Of a DNA stretch of 64,000 nucleotides, positions 54,559 through 64,000 are shown in pieces (the first letter of the stretch is position 1; each line of letters opens with the position of its first letter). Made by a program: the position numbers and the translations under genes. The stretch spans positions 17,361-81,360 of the forward strand of contig NZ_WOFU01000011.1 of NCBI RefSeq assembly GCF_016879755.1, in the 5' to 3' direction. A model generated the notes under the pieces. It searched no databases. It saw nothing but the letters and a program-made list of their open reading frames with translations, and was not told the origin of the DNA. The stretch is from Bacillus sp. B15-48 (GTDB lineage: Bacteria; Bacillota; Bacilli; Bacillales; Cytobacillaceae).

Positions 54559-55644
54559 CTACAGTGCTTTTTCTAATAACTTCGGTTTCGCAAAAATCAT
54601 TCTGCCGGCAGAGGTCTGTAGTACACTTGTAACAAGAACATCAATTCGTTTGCCGATATAATCTCTTCCTTCTTCGACAACAATCATTGTGCCATCATCC
54701 AAATAGGCAATCCCCTGATTCTGTTCCTTCCCATCCTTGATTACTTGAATGCTCATCTCTTCTCCAGGAAGAACGACAGGTTTAACCGCATTGGCGAGGT
54801 CATTAATGTTTAGGACAGATACCCCTTGCAACTCACATACTTTATTTAAATTAAAATCATTTGTAACAACGACACCGGTTGTTAATTTCGCAAGCTTAAC
54901 TAGTTTAGAATCCACTTCATGAATCTCTTCAAAATCGCCTTCATAAATATCCACTTGGATATTCACTTCCTTCTGAATGCGATTAAGAATATCGAGGCCA
55001 CGGCGCCCACGATTTCGTTTCAGCACATCAGATGAATCAGCAATATGCTGCAATTCCTCTAAAACAAATTGTGGGATGACAATTATGCCTTCAAGAAAGC
55101 CAGTTTGGCAGATATCCGCAATTCTCCCATCAATTATTACACTTGTGTCGAGGATTTTCCAGTTACTAGTTTGATTTTTCTCGTTTTCCTCCTCATCTCC
55201 GACCCGTTTTTTACGGTTAGCAAAGAGGACAAGCAGTTCATCGCGTTTTTTGAAACCGACTTGAAACCCTAAATAACCTAATAATAGTGTAGATAAAATC
55301 GGTGCAACCGTATTAAAAACTGGAACTTGGATTGCATTAAAGGCAAAACCAACTAAATAAGCAATGATTAAACCGAAAAACAAACCGACGCCGCCAAAAA
55401 CTAAATCAAGAATCGGCGCTCTAATTAAAGCTTCCTCTAACCACTTAATAAAATTGGTTACATAATCGACTGCCCAAAAGGTAAGTAAATAAAAAATAAG
55501 TGCACCAAGTAAAGCAGATACATACGAATTCGCAATAAAAGGATTATACTCAAGATTAATTAATGATAATAAATCAGGTATTAAGAAAATCCCAAGCGTT
55601 CCTCCGATAATGAGGAAGCAGGCTTGAATGATCCGTCTTAACAT
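54559..55644 (-). CDS. yacL: PIN/TRAM-domain membrane protein YacL
   Basis: A 361-aa protein with about four N-terminal membrane spans (first ~115 residues), a charged linker ([20 protein letters not shown]), a PIN-like nuclease domain ([17 protein letters not shown] ... [14 protein letters not shown], with the expected Asp residues) and a C-terminal TRAM domain ([20 protein letters not shown]). The role is not well defined; a membrane-tethered RNase is inferred from the domains. It lies between disA and ispD as in Bacillus. Confidence 0.9.
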   Translation of the reverse strand: MLRRIIQACFLIIGGTLGIFLIPDLLSLINLEYNPFIANSYVSALLGALIFYLLTFWAVDYVTNFIKWLEEALIRAPILDLVFGGVGLFFGLIIAYLVGFAFNAIQVPVFNTVAPILSTLLLGYLGFQVGFKKRDELLVLFANRKKRVGDEEENEKNQTSNWKILDTSVIIDGRIADICQTGFLEGIIVIPQFVLEELQHIADSSDVLKRNRGRRGLDILNRIQKEVNIQVDIYEGDFEEIHEVDSKLVKLAKLTTGVVVTNDFNLNKVCELQGVSVLNINDLANAVKPVVLPGEEMSIQVIKDGKEQNQGIAYLDDGTMIVVEEGRDYIGKRIDVLVTSVLQTSAGRMIFAKPKLLEKAL

Positions 55645-55827
55645 TCCTTCACCTCCTTAATTAACATTATAAACAATATTCTTAATTTGAAACCTTTACC
55701 TAATGATAATTTTAATATTTATTAACAGAATGAAATCTTTAACATCAAATTGTAATACGTTTATAGCATCTTTTTCCTACTCTTTGTTAAAAGTAGCACT
55801 GGGCTTAAAGGCTGTCAAATGGGTTGC

Positions 55828-56901
55828 TTACATCCGACGATCTGATATAAGTTGGTCAAAAATCCGTTTTAAACCAGCCTTAATCTTCTTAGCCCTTATC
55901 CCACCAATCCCCTCAACCTCATCCAATTCACTAACTGTCGCTGCATTAATCGCTGAGAATTTTCCAAATTGCTTAATCAGATTTTCAATAATGATTGGCG
56001 GGAGCCTTGGGATTTTATTCAATAGCCGATATCCGCGTGGGTAAATCGCCTCCTCAAGGTGGACATAGCCATGAAACCCGAGTAATTTTAATATAATCGT
56101 ATCTTCCACAGCGCTTGATTTCGCCAATTCCTGAAATCGAACTAAAACATCCTCTGCATTAATTTCTTTATCGTATAGATAATCTTTAATAAGATGAACC
56201 CCTTCTTTTTCCATACCTGTTATCAATTCTTTCATTTGCAGACGAATGAGCCGCCCTTCTACACCTAGCTCACTTAAATAGGCAAGCAGTTCATTTTTAA
56301 TTCGCAACACCATCTCAAAACGATGCAACACTTGAAGCAAATCATTATAAGTCACAAGCTCTTCATATTCGAGTAGTCCAAGATTGTTAATGCTTTGCTC
56401 AAGGACGATTTTATATTTTTCTAGCGTTTGAATTGCGAGGTTCGCCTTTGTTAAAATGACCGAAATATCTTTTAAAGAGTATTTTAAATTCCCTTGGTAA
56501 AGAGTAATTACTGTCCTTCGCTGTGAGATCGCAACAACGAGCGTTTTTGATTGTTTTGCTACACGTTCCGCTGTCCGATGACGCATTCCCGTTTCTGATG
56601 AGGGAATGGAAGGGTCCGGGACAAGTTGCGCATTTGCGAGCAAGATTCTGCTGCCAGTTTCATTTAAAATAATTGCCCCATCCATTTTCGCCAACTCATA
56701 CAATGAGCTTGAACTAAATCTGCAGTCGATTTCAAAGCCGCCATCAACCAACTTCTGAACCCTTTCATTGTATCCAACAACGATGAGGCCACCTGTTCCA
56801 GCCCGAAGGACATTATCAATTCCCTCCCTTAATGGCGTCCCCGGGGCAATAAATTGTAAAATATCACCTAAGCTTTTGTCTTCTGTCCGGTTATTTTCCA
56901 A
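55828..56901 (-). CDS. disA: DNA integrity scanning diadenylate cyclase DisA
   Basis: DisA, 357 aa, makes c-di-AMP and scans DNA for branched structures. The N-terminal DAC domain shows the MDGAIIL (DGA) and [10 protein letters not shown] (RHR) active-site motifs; a helical linker follows, and a C-terminal helix-hairpin-helix domain ([20 protein letters not shown]) binds DNA. It follows radA by 3 bp, matching their functional link in DNA repair. Confidence 0.97.
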   Translation of the reverse strand: MENNRTEDKSLGDILQFIAPGTPLREGIDNVLRAGTGGLIVVGYNERVQKLVDGGFEIDCRFSSSSLYELAKMDGAIILNETGSRILLANAQLVPDPSIPSSETGMRHRTAERVAKQSKTLVVAISQRRTVITLYQGNLKYSLKDISVILTKANLAIQTLEKYKIVLEQSINNLGLLEYEELVTYNDLLQVLHRFEMVLRIKNELLAYLSELGVEGRLIRLQMKELITGMEKEGVHLIKDYLYDKEINAEDVLVRFQELAKSSAVEDTIILKLLGFHGYVHLEEAIYPRGYRLLNKIPRLPPIIIENLIKQFGKFSAINAATVSELDEVEGIGGIRAKKIKAGLKRIFDQLISDRRM

Positions 56902-56904
56902 TTT

Positions 56905-58284
56905 TTATCCCTCCAGCGTGACTTTTAATGTCTGACCAATCGTTGATACGCCTATGAGCGTGATTCCCTCTGGAGCTTTCCAGCCACCGAGATTATTTTC
57001 TGGCAGGATAATCCTTTCGAAACCGAGTTTTGCCGCCTCTTGAACCCGCTGCTCAATCCGTGAGACACGCCGCACTTCGCCTGTGAGGCCTACTTCACCA
57101 ATAATACAGTCGGTAGCACGTGTCGGCTTATCACGGAAACTGGAGGCAATACTGACTGCAACAGCTAAATCAATCGCTGGCTCATCTAATTTAACTCCCC
57201 CAGCTACCTTTAAATAGGCATCTTGATTTTGCAACAGCAGGCCGACTCTCTTTTCCAAAACAGCCATTAACAAATTAACACGATTAGAGTCAACTCCCGT
57301 AGCTGTTCTTCTTGGATTTCCAAAACTAGTCGGTGAAATAAGCGCTTGAATTTCAACTAGCACAGGTCTTGTTCCTTCCATTGAGGCGACAACCGTTGAT
57401 CCTGAGGCCCCTTGTGATCTCTCCTCTAAAAAGATTTCGGATGGATTTGCCACTTCTTCAAGACCTTTTTCCTTCATTTCAAAAATCCCCATCTCGTTCG
57501 TTGAACCAAATCGGTTTTTTACAGCACGTAAAATTCGATACGTGTGATGCCGCTCCCCTTCAAAATAAAGAACCGTATCAACCATATGTTCAAGGATACG
57601 AGGCCCAGCTATGGACCCTTCTTTCGTCACATGGCCGACAATAAAAATGGCGATTCCTTTTGTTTTAGCAATCCGCATTAATTCAGCTGTCGATTCCCTA
57701 ACTTGTGAGACACTCCCAGGTGCAGAGGTTACATCTGGGTGAAAAACAGTTTGTATCGAATCAACAATAACAAAATCTGGTGATAAGTTCTCAATCGTTC
57801 GGCTAATTTCTTCCAAGTTTGTCTCCGAATAGACGAGGAGATTTTCAGATGTTATGTTCAGCCTTTCTGCACGAAGTTTCGTTTGCTTCATCGATTCTTC
57901 GCCAGAAATATAGAGAACCGTATGACCAATTTTAGCTAATTGAAAGGATACTTGTAGCAATAACGTCGATTTCCCGATGCCTGGGTCTCCACCGATAAGC
58001 ACTAGGGATCCTTTAACAACCCCACCGCCTAATACACGGTTTAATTCCTTCAATTCTGTTTGAATGCGCGGTTCATTCATAGTTTCAACCTTTGTAATTG
58101 GCATCGCCTTTGCCGCAATGCCAGTATTGCTTGAATGTGCAAAGGCCCCCCTACGGCCTGTGCCGACCGTTTCCGTCTCCTCAACCATTTTATTCCACAC
58201 ACCGCAACCAGGACATTTTCCCATCCATTTAGGTGACTCATAACCACATTCTTGGCAAATAAATTTTATTTTTCGCTTCGCCAT
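56905..58284 (-). CDS. radA: DNA repair protein RadA
   Basis: RadA (Sms), 459 aa, a RecA-like branch-migration helicase. N-terminal zinc finger [19 protein letters not shown]; Walker [11 protein letters not shown]; the diagnostic KNRFG motif in [11 protein letters not shown]-terminal Lon-like domain. The ATG at 58284 ([14 protein letters not shown]) follows GAGAGGAA; 35 codons of upstream open frame are not used. It lies about 130 bp after clpC. Confidence 0.97.
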   Translation of the reverse strand: MAKRKIKFICQECGYESPKWMGKCPGCGVWNKMVEETETVGTGRRGAFAHSSNTGIAAKAMPITKVETMNEPRIQTELKELNRVLGGGVVKGSLVLIGGDPGIGKSTLLLQVSFQLAKIGHTVLYISGEESMKQTKLRAERLNITSENLLVYSETNLEEISRTIENLSPDFVIVDSIQTVFHPDVTSAPGSVSQVRESTAELMRIAKTKGIAIFIVGHVTKEGSIAGPRILEHMVDTVLYFEGERHHTYRILRAVKNRFGSTNEMGIFEMKEKGLEEVANPSEIFLEERSQGASGSTVVASMEGTRPVLVEIQALISPTSFGNPRRTATGVDSNRVNLLMAVLEKRVGLLLQNQDAYLKVAGGVKLDEPAIDLAVAVSIASSFRDKPTRATDCIIGEVGLTGEVRRVSRIEQRVQEAAKLGFERIILPENNLGGWKAPEGITLIGVSTIGQTLKVTLEG

Positions 58285-58414
58285 ATCGTTCCTCTCACTT
58301 CCTGCCAAAAGACTACCAATATTTTCGTTCCTTTTATCCCTGTAATAAAAAAGGTATACGTAATCGTTTCTACGTATACCTTTTATCATAAAGTTCCCTT
58401 ACTAATTTTAAAAA

Positions 58415-60856
58415 TTATTTATTCATTGACTTCTCAGGTGATTTTACAGTAAACTCTCCATCTTCTACATCAATAGTAACCTTTTGACCTTTAAGAACCG
58501 TTCCTTTTAACAGCTCTTCAGATAACTGGTCCTCAATATGTTTCTGAATGGCTCTGCGAAGTGGGCGAGCACCATATTCTGGGTCATACCCTTCTTCAGA
58601 AATTTTCTCTTTTGCAGCGTCTGTTAATTGTAAATAAATATCTTGTTCGCTAAGCCTTTGCATTAATTGATCTGACATGAGTGTAACAATTTGTTTTAAA
58701 TGTTCTTTTTCAAGCGCATGGAAGACAATGATTTCGTCGATACGATTCAGGAATTCAGGACGGAATGCCCGTTTCAATTCGTCCATTACTTTTCCTTTCA
58801 TATCCTTATAGTCTTGATCTGAATCTTGAATATTAAAGCCGACATATTTGTTACGCTTTAATGCCTCTGCACCTACGTTCGATGTCATGATAAGCACCGT
58901 GTTACGGAAGTCGACTGTGCGTCCTTTAGAATCCGTTAAACGTCCGTCCTCAAGAACTTGTAGCAATATGTTAAACACATCTGGATGGGCTTTTTCAATT
59001 TCATCTAATAGAACGACAGAATATGGTTTTCTGCGAACTTTCTCCGTTAATTGACCGCCTTCTTCATAGCCGACATATCCTGGCGGGGAGCCGACAAGAC
59101 GAGAGGTCGAGTGTTTTTCCATATACTCAGACATATCAACACGAATCATCGCATCTTCATCACCGAACATCACTTCAGCAAGCGCACGAGCCAATTCCGT
59201 TTTTCCTACCCCAGTTGGTCCAAGGAAGATAAACGAACCAATTGGGCGTTTTGGATCTTTAAGGCCTGCTCGCGCACGGCGGACTGCCTTTGAAACAGCT
59301 TTAACGGCTTCTGCCTGCCCAATTAGCCGTGAGTGGAGAATTTCCTCAAGCTTTAACAACTTTTCTGTTTCTGTCTCAGCTAGCTTCGAGACTGGAACAC
59401 CCGTCCAGCTGGAGACTACGCTAGCAATATCTTCAACTGTGACCTCGCTGTTTTCTTGTCCTTGCTTTTCTTTCCATGTTTTCTTCGTATTTTCCAATTG
59501 CTCACGTAAACGCTGCTCCGTATCTCTTAAGGAAGCTGCCTTTTCAAACTCTTGGCTTTGAACAGATGCGTCTTTTTCCTTGCGAACTTCTTCAAGTTTT
59601 TGTTCAAGTTCTTTTAAATTTGGTGGTGTTGTATAAGAACGAAGGCGAACCTTTGAACCTGCTTCATCAATTAAATCAATCGCTTTATCCGGTAAGAACC
59701 GATCTGAAATATAACGATCTGAGAGTTTAACAGCTGCCTCAATTGCCTCATCTGTGATCGAGACGCGGTGATGTGCCTCATAGCGATCTCTTAGCCCTCT
59801 TAAAATTTGAACAGATTCTTCTGCTGTTGGCTCATCGACCCTAATTGGTTGGAAACGTCTTTCTAAAGCAGCATCTTTTTCAATATATTTACGATATTCA
59901 TCGAGCGTTGTTGCCCCAATACATTGAAGCTCACCGCGCGCGAGTGATGGTTTCAAAATATTCGATGCATCGATAGCCCCTTCTGCACCACCTGCACCAA
60001 TTAATGTATGCAACTCATCAATAAATAAAATAATATTTCCCGCTTGGCGAATTTCATCCATTACTTTCTTTAAGCGGTCTTCAAACTCACCGCGGTATTT
60101 TGTTCCCGCAACAACTGTTCCCATATCAAGAGTCATAACCCTTTTATCACGGAGGATTTCTGGGACTTCATTGTTTACAATCTGCTGTGCAAGCCCTTCT
60201 GCAATTGCAGTTTTCCCTACACCAGGCTCACCGATGAGAACTGGATTATTTTTTGTTCTGCGGCTTAAAACCTCAATTACCCTCTGAATTTCCTTGCTTC
60301 TCCCGATTACTGGATCTAGGCTTCCTTCGCGAGCAATCACAGTTAAATCGCGTGCTAAACTATCTAGTGTCGGTGTATTCGCATTCACAGCATTTCCACT
60401 GCCTTGATGGCTAGATGACTCATTGCTTCCTAAAAGCTGTAGTACTTGCTGGCGCGCTTTATTAAGGCTAACGCCTAAATTATTTAGAACACGAGCTGCT
60501 ACTCCCTCTCCTTCACGAATAAGGCCAAGGAGGATATGCTCTGTTCCCACATATGAGTGTCCTAGCTTTCTCGCTTCATCCATTGAAAGTTCAATGACCT
60601 TTTTTGCTCTAGGTGTGTAATGGATCGTTTGTGACCCTTCTTGTCCTTTGCCAATCAGATTTTCTACTTCCTTTTGGATTTTCTCAGCACCAAGACCTAA
60701 GCCGTAAAGAGCTTTTGCGGCAATCCCTTCTCCTTCTCTTACTAAACCTAGAAGAATATGTTCTGTTCCAATATTGTTATGACCAAGGCGTATTGCTTCT
60801 TCCTGTGCTAATGCTAACACTTTTTGCGCTCTTTCAGTAAACCGTCCAAACATCAT
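58415..60856 (-). CDS. clpC: ATP-dependent Clp protease ATP-binding subunit ClpC
   Basis: ClpC, 813 aa, unfoldase for ClpP and for McsB-marked substrates. Two N-terminal repeats ([16 protein letters not shown] and [16 protein letters not shown]), AAA-1 GEPGVGKT, a UVR-containing middle domain ([17 protein letters not shown]), AAA-2 GPTGVGKT. The second-domain loop region with NKYVGFN supports ClpP association. The ATG at 60856 lies 9 bp after GGGAGG. Last gene of the ctsR operon. Confidence 0.98.
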   Translation of the reverse strand: MMFGRFTERAQKVLALAQEEAIRLGHNNIGTEHILLGLVREGEGIAAKALYGLGLGAEKIQKEVENLIGKGQEGSQTIHYTPRAKKVIELSMDEARKLGHSYVGTEHILLGLIREGEGVAARVLNNLGVSLNKARQQVLQLLGSNESSSHQGSGNAVNANTPTLDSLARDLTVIAREGSLDPVIGRSKEIQRVIEVLSRRTKNNPVLIGEPGVGKTAIAEGLAQQIVNNEVPEILRDKRVMTLDMGTVVAGTKYRGEFEDRLKKVMDEIRQAGNIILFIDELHTLIGAGGAEGAIDASNILKPSLARGELQCIGATTLDEYRKYIEKDAALERRFQPIRVDEPTAEESVQILRGLRDRYEAHHRVSITDEAIEAAVKLSDRYISDRFLPDKAIDLIDEAGSKVRLRSYTTPPNLKELEQKLEEVRKEKDASVQSQEFEKAASLRDTEQRLREQLENTKKTWKEKQGQENSEVTVEDIASVVSSWTGVPVSKLAETETEKLLKLEEILHSRLIGQAEAVKAVSKAVRRARAGLKDPKRPIGSFIFLGPTGVGKTELARALAEVMFGDEDAMIRVDMSEYMEKHSTSRLVGSPPGYVGYEEGGQLTEKVRRKPYSVVLLDEIEKAHPDVFNILLQVLEDGRLTDSKGRTVDFRNTVLIMTSNVGAEALKRNKYVGFNIQDSDQDYKDMKGKVMDELKRAFRPEFLNRIDEIIVFHALEKEHLKQIVTLMSDQLMQRLSEQDIYLQLTDAAKEKISEEGYDPEYGARPLRRAIQKHIEDQLSEELLKGTVLKGQKVTIDVEDGEFTVKSPEKSMNK

Positions 60857-60861
60857 AAAGC

Positions 60862-61947
60862 TCAACCTCCCGCGTTTTCATTTTTTTCCATTTTTATTCT
60901 TTCTCGTATTAATGCCGCTCGACGGATATCTCTTTCATCCTGGCGAAGTGGTCCCCCTGCATATTGTTGTAAAAAGCCTGGCTGTGTTAAAATCATTAAC
61001 TCATTTAAAATATTTTTTGATATGTCTCTAATATATCCCATATCAATTCCTAAACGCACATCTGAAAGACATTTCGCTGCTTCTTTTGTTTCAATAATTC
61101 TGCTATTTGCTAACGTCCCATAGGAACGGTATACCCTATCCTCTAATTGTATGTTCGAGGTTTTTACTAATGCATTTCTAGCGGCTCTTTCCTGAGAGAT
61201 TAGCTGAGAGACAACTCCATTTAAATCCTCGACAATATCCTCTTCAGATTTTCCTAACGTTGTTTGGTTCGATATCTGAAATATATTACCAAGAGCTTCG
61301 CTTCCTTCCCCATAAATCCCTCTAACAACAAGACCTAATTGATTGACCGCAGGTAAGATTCGATTCATCTGCCTCGTTAACACAAGCCCTGGTAAATGCA
61401 TCATGACGGAAGCCCTTAACCCCGTCCCAACATTCGTCGGACAGCTCGTTAAATACCCGAATTGTTCATCAAATGCATAATCCAATTTTTCTTCTAACCA
61501 GTTATCAACTTCATTCGCGACTTTTAACGTTTCAGACAGTTGCATACCTGGAAACAAGCACTGGATTCGAATATGGTCCTCTTCATTAATCATTATACTT
61601 ATTTTTTCATTTTCTGATAAAAGGAACGCACCATATAAAGAGTTTTCAGCCAAGTTGGGACTGATTAAATGTTTTTCGACTAACACTCTTTTTTGCAACG
61701 GTTGAATCTCATCCATTATTAGTAGTTCTAGTTTTCCGTGCTCAGGAAACTCACTGCTGATGTTTACTCGGTCTTCAATTGAATGGACGACAGCTTCTGC
61801 TTCCTCCCTAGAGGACAAAGTAGGAAACGTCATATCTCGCAGATTCCTCGCCAAGCGAATACGGGAGCTTAGAACAATATCCGAATTTGGTCCGTCTTCA
61901 CTCATCCAAGAGCTAACTGCCTGATTTATAAATCGTTCCAAAGACAT
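60862..61947 (-). CDS. mcsB: Protein-arginine kinase McsB
   Basis: McsB, 361 aa, phosphorylates arginine on proteins to mark them for ClpCP. Guanidino-kinase fold: [39 protein letters not shown] and [20 protein letters not shown] (phosphate-binding loop). The C-terminal [12 protein letters not shown] region is the pArg-binding part. It starts 2 bp after mcsA and ends 5 bp before clpC. Confidence 0.97.
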   Translation of the reverse strand: MSLERFINQAVSSWMSEDGPNSDIVLSSRIRLARNLRDMTFPTLSSREEAEAVVHSIEDRVNISSEFPEHGKLELLIMDEIQPLQKRVLVEKHLISPNLAENSLYGAFLLSENEKISIMINEEDHIRIQCLFPGMQLSETLKVANEVDNWLEEKLDYAFDEQFGYLTSCPTNVGTGLRASVMMHLPGLVLTRQMNRILPAVNQLGLVVRGIYGEGSEALGNIFQISNQTTLGKSEEDIVEDLNGVVSQLISQERAARNALVKTSNIQLEDRVYRSYGTLANSRIIETKEAAKCLSDVRLGIDMGYIRDISKNILNELMILTQPGFLQQYAGGPLRQDERDIRRAALIRERIKMEKNENAGG

Positions 61948-61949
61948 CC

Positions 61950-62489
61950 CTATTCCCCTCCCTCTGCTAATCTTTTTTCTAAGGAGCGAATTTGATCTCG
62001 TACTTCAACTGCCTTCTCGAATTCTTCTTTTGCAATCAGTTCATTTAGTGTTTGTTTTAAATTTGTAATATTTTTTTGCAATTGCAATGTTCCACCTATA
62101 CGCTGTGGGATTTTTCCATTATGAATAGAATTTCCACTATGCAATCTCCGCGAGACAGGAGTTAAGTGTTCACGAAAGGTATCATAGCAATTGGCACAAC
62201 CAAATCTCCCAACCTTAACAAATTGTGGAAAAGTCATGGAACAACGTTCACACTGAAGAATGGTCTCTTGCTTGAACGGATCCTTTGATTGTTCCTGAAA
62301 GGAAGATTTAATATTTAAGATCCCTTGGAGTAAATTATTAATTGAAAAGCCAGGGCCTTGACTCAGCCAAGACATCTCGCCTTTTTCCTGCGCACACCTT
62401 TCACAAAGGTGAATTTCTGTTTTTTCACCATTGCTAAAGTTCGTAAAATGCAATGTAGCAGGTCTTTCATTACATTCTTGGCATATCAT
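61950..62489 (-). CDS. mcsA: McsA, zinc-binding activator of McsB
   Basis: McsA, 179 aa. Four CxxC-type pairs ([40 protein letters not shown]) form zinc fingers; a UVR motif at the C-terminus ([20 protein letters not shown]). It activates McsB and modulates CtsR. The ATG at 62489 follows GAGGTGAAAAC; seven open upstream codons are not used. Confidence 0.96.
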   Translation of the reverse strand: MICQECNERPATLHFTNFSNGEKTEIHLCERCAQEKGEMSWLSQGPGFSINNLLQGILNIKSSFQEQSKDPFKQETILQCERCSMTFPQFVKVGRFGCANCYDTFREHLTPVSRRLHSGNSIHNGKIPQRIGGTLQLQKNITNLKQTLNELIAKEEFEKAVEVRDQIRSLEKRLAEGGE

Positions 62490-62514
62490 GTTTTCACCTC
62501 GCAAATGCAAAACT

Positions 62515-62976
62515 TTATTTGTATTTTATTGCTGTAAGCATCGCTTTTAGCATCCTTGAGCGCAGTTCGTCTCTTTGAGGTAGTTCTATGTGGAGAATGG
62601 AGCGGTCTAAGACACTTTGCATAATTTTCGCTTCTCTTCTTGTAATCACATTTTCTTCTACAAGTCGAAGAATGATGTTTTCTGCAATGGCTTGTGGGGT
62701 TCTATGCTGAATAAGCATTAACAGTTGGTCAATTAATTGGGCATCATCATTCGTTTTCACTTTTATAATCCGAATATATCCTCCACCACCGCGTTTGCTT
62801 TCTACAATATAGCCACGCTCAATGGTAAACCTAGTATTAATGACATAATTGATTTGGGACGGCACGCACTCAAATTTATCGGCAATTTCACTGCGCTTTA
62901 TTTCAACGATATCTTCTTCACTCATCTCCAATACCGTTTTAAGGTAGTTTTCAATGATGTCCGATATATTCCTCAC
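62515..62976 (-). CDS. ctsR: Transcriptional repressor CtsR
   Basis: CtsR, 153 aa, repressor of class III heat-shock genes. The winged HTH includes SEIADKFECVPSQINYVINT and the thermosensing glycine-rich wing SKRGGGGYIRI. The C-terminal dimer domain carries RREAKIMQSVLDRSIL. GTG start at 62976 with GGGGGAGG 4 bp upstream; the 23-codon upstream open frame runs through the operator and promoter and is not used. First gene of ctsR-mcsA-mcsB-clpC. Confidence 0.97.
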   Translation of the reverse strand: MRNISDIIENYLKTVLEMSEEDIVEIKRSEIADKFECVPSQINYVINTRFTIERGYIVESKRGGGGYIRIIKVKTNDDAQLIDQLLMLIQHRTPQAIAENIILRLVEENVITRREAKIMQSVLDRSILHIELPQRDELRSRMLKAMLTAIKYK

Positions 62977-62996
62977 TAAACCTCCCCCAATCTGAC

Positions 62997-63013
62997 TTTG
63001 ACTATCTTTGACA
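62997..63013. promoter_or_regulatory. CtsR box
   Basis: Read leftward TGTCAAA-GAT-AGTCAAA, the tandem heptad repeat of the CtsR operator (RGTCAAA-NAN-RGTCAAA), placed directly downstream of the -10 and 21 bp before the ctsR GTG. It gives autorepression of the operon, relieved by heat. Confidence 0.88.
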
Positions 63014-63016
63014 TTA

Positions 63017-63045
63017 ATTATACATAAAATACAGGTCCTATGCAA
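63017..63045 (-). promoter_or_regulatory. Sigma-A promoter of the ctsR operon
   Basis: TTGCAT (63040-63045), a 17-bp spacer and a perfect TATAAT (63017-63022). The CtsR box begins 4 bp beyond the -10, so bound CtsR would block the polymerase. Confidence 0.85.
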
Positions 63046-63239
63046 TTCATGTGCTATTGTTATTTTGCCCAGATTTTTTAATATTTAACGGCTCCTCTGC
63101 ATAAAATATGTAATTAGACTTTCGTTCGACAAATACTTATTTATTTCGATTTGCGTGGGTTTTCACTGAGTTTATTTTGAGTAGTTGGATGTGTGGTTTT
63201 TAGTTTGGATACTATGATTAAGTGGGTTTTGGTGGATGT

Positions 63240-63882
63240 TTATTCCGAGTACTTGGATTAAGTGCGATTTGTGCGTGATGGCTTATTCCGAGTACTTGGA
63301 TTAAGTGCGGTTTGTGCGTGATGGTTTATTTCGAGGACTTGGATTAAGTGCGATTTGTGCGTGATGGTTTATTCCGAGTACTTGGATTAAGTGCGGTTTG
63401 TGCGTGATGGTTTATTTCGAGGACTTGGATTAAGTGCGATTTGTGCGTGATGGTTTATTCCGAGTACTTGGATTAAGTGCGATTTGTGCGTGATGGTTTA
63501 TTCCGAGTACTTGGATTAAGTGGGTTGTGCGTGATGGTTTATTCCGAGTACTTGGATTAAGTGCGATTTGCATGCTGGTTTATTCCGAGTACTTGGATTA
63601 AGTGATTTTTTTAAGGAATTTTAATCTGAGTACTGGGATTAAATTCATAAAAATAATGCTAGTACTGGTTATATGAAGATAAAATAGGGAGAAATAATCT
63701 TAGTACTCGGATTAAACATAGGGTTTTACCGTAAAATTACCATTTATATTCCTACTACTCGGATTAAAAAGGAAACTTTAATCCCAGTACTCGTATAAAA
63801 AAGTCGATTACCAGCATTATCTATCAAAAAAGCTAATTATTATCCAAGTACTAGTAATAAAAAACGGTTCATTTGCTTGTAC
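63240..63882. repeat. AGTACT palindrome array C (about fifteen units, 43-bp tandem then degenerate)
   Basis: The first part (63240-63610) is a tandem repeat of about 43 bp, ATTCCGAGTACTTGGATTAA followed by GTGCGATTTGTGCGTGATGG. AGTACT (or AGGACT) cores start at 63248, 63291, 63334, 63377, 63420, 63463, 63506, 63547, 63588 and 63629. Units then become degenerate (cores at 63661, 63702, 63754, 63786, 63847) with spacings of 32, 41, 52, 32 and 61. AGTACT is the best-preserved part while the GTGCG spacer is lost. It fills the gap between the rRNA terminator and the ctsR promoter; no genes. Confidence 0.85.
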
Positions 63883-63920
63883 TCTAATCTAATTAGTAAA
63901 AATACCATTTCCTGTAACAC

Positions 63921-63952
63921 AAAAAGAACAGCTTTTCAGCTGTTCTTTTTTT
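63921..63952 (-). terminator. rRNA operon terminator
   Basis: AAAAAGAACAGCT / AGCTGTTCTTTTT inverted repeat with a TTTC loop and T-run, directly after the 5S rRNA 3' end in the leftward direction. Confidence 0.85.
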
Positions 63953-63954
63953 AG

Positions 63955-64000
63955 TGCCTGGCAACGTCCTACTCTCACAGGGGGAATCCCCCAACTACCA
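63955..64000 (-). rRNA. rrf: 5S ribosomal RNA, 3' end (partial)
   Basis: The reverse complement reads GGTAGTTGGGGGATTCCCCC, then TGTGAGAGTAGGACGTTGCC and AGGC, the 3' third of Bacillus 5S rRNA (loops D/E and the closing stem). The gene continues past the right edge. A 5S gene just ahead of ctsR matches the rRNA operon located there in B. subtilis. Confidence 0.93.

Noticed and set aside
63240..63640. CRISPR array
   Set aside because: Repeats are contiguous ~43-bp tandem units whose 'spacers' are nearly identical to each other, the cores are palindromic, and there are no cas genes. It is a tandem or phased repeat, not CRISPR.

Overview
The window is low-GC Firmicute DNA, almost certainly from the Bacillaceae. 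The gene order from ctsR-mcsA-mcsB-clpC-radA-disA through gltX-cysE-cysS, sigH, nusG, rplKAJL, rpoBC, rpsLG-fusA-tuf, the S10/spc/alpha ribosomal clusters, ecfA1A2T-truA and rplM-rpsI is the classical Bacillus order, and the proteins closely resemble their B. subtilis counterparts as I remember them. Every core gene is on the minus strand, so the transcriptional order runs from high to low coordinates. The window opens at its right edge with the 3' end of a 5S rRNA.

Layout from right to left. 63955-64000: end of 5S rRNA and its terminator. 63240-63880: a long array of AGTACT-centred palindromes. 62515-63045: ctsR with a sigma-A promoter and CtsR box, then mcsA, mcsB and clpC (heat-shock regulon), radA, disA, yacL, ispD, ispF and gltX. 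51401-51714: a cysteine T-box in front of cysE-cysS-mrnC-rlmB-rae1, followed by sigH, rpmGB, secE, nusG, rplK, rplA, an L10 leader, rplJ, rplL, rsmC, rpoB, rpoC, rplGB, rpsL, rpsG, fusA and tuf. 29440-29700: a second AGTACT array in the rpsJ-tuf gap. 9846-28859: the S10-spc-alpha superoperon, the ECF transporter module, truA, rplM and rpsI. The usual map gene between adk and infA is reduced to a small remnant.

Left of the rpsI terminator (positions 1-9785) the window becomes accessory: a decayed phage/ICE-type integrase, a secreted GH3 glycosidase whose AT-rich signal peptide is joined to a GC-rich body, a very GC-rich beta-helix lipoprotein, and a frameshifted fragment of mshC (mycothiol ligase, an actinobacterial gene). 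These are followed by a transposase remnant, a dead thioredoxin-like lipoprotein gene, a third small AGTACT array, and a catabolic-looking cluster of two phosphotriesterase-family genes plus a thiolase. One of the two phosphotriesterase-like proteins has lost five of the six metal ligands. The GC-rich segment looks like DNA from a high-GC actinobacterium placed downstream of rpsI; mis-assembly must be excluded.

The most unusual structural signal is the AGTACT palindrome family. Units recur at a nearly constant 41-43 bp (about four helical turns) in three separate intergenic regions, and two of the arrays share the same tail sequence at the same offset.
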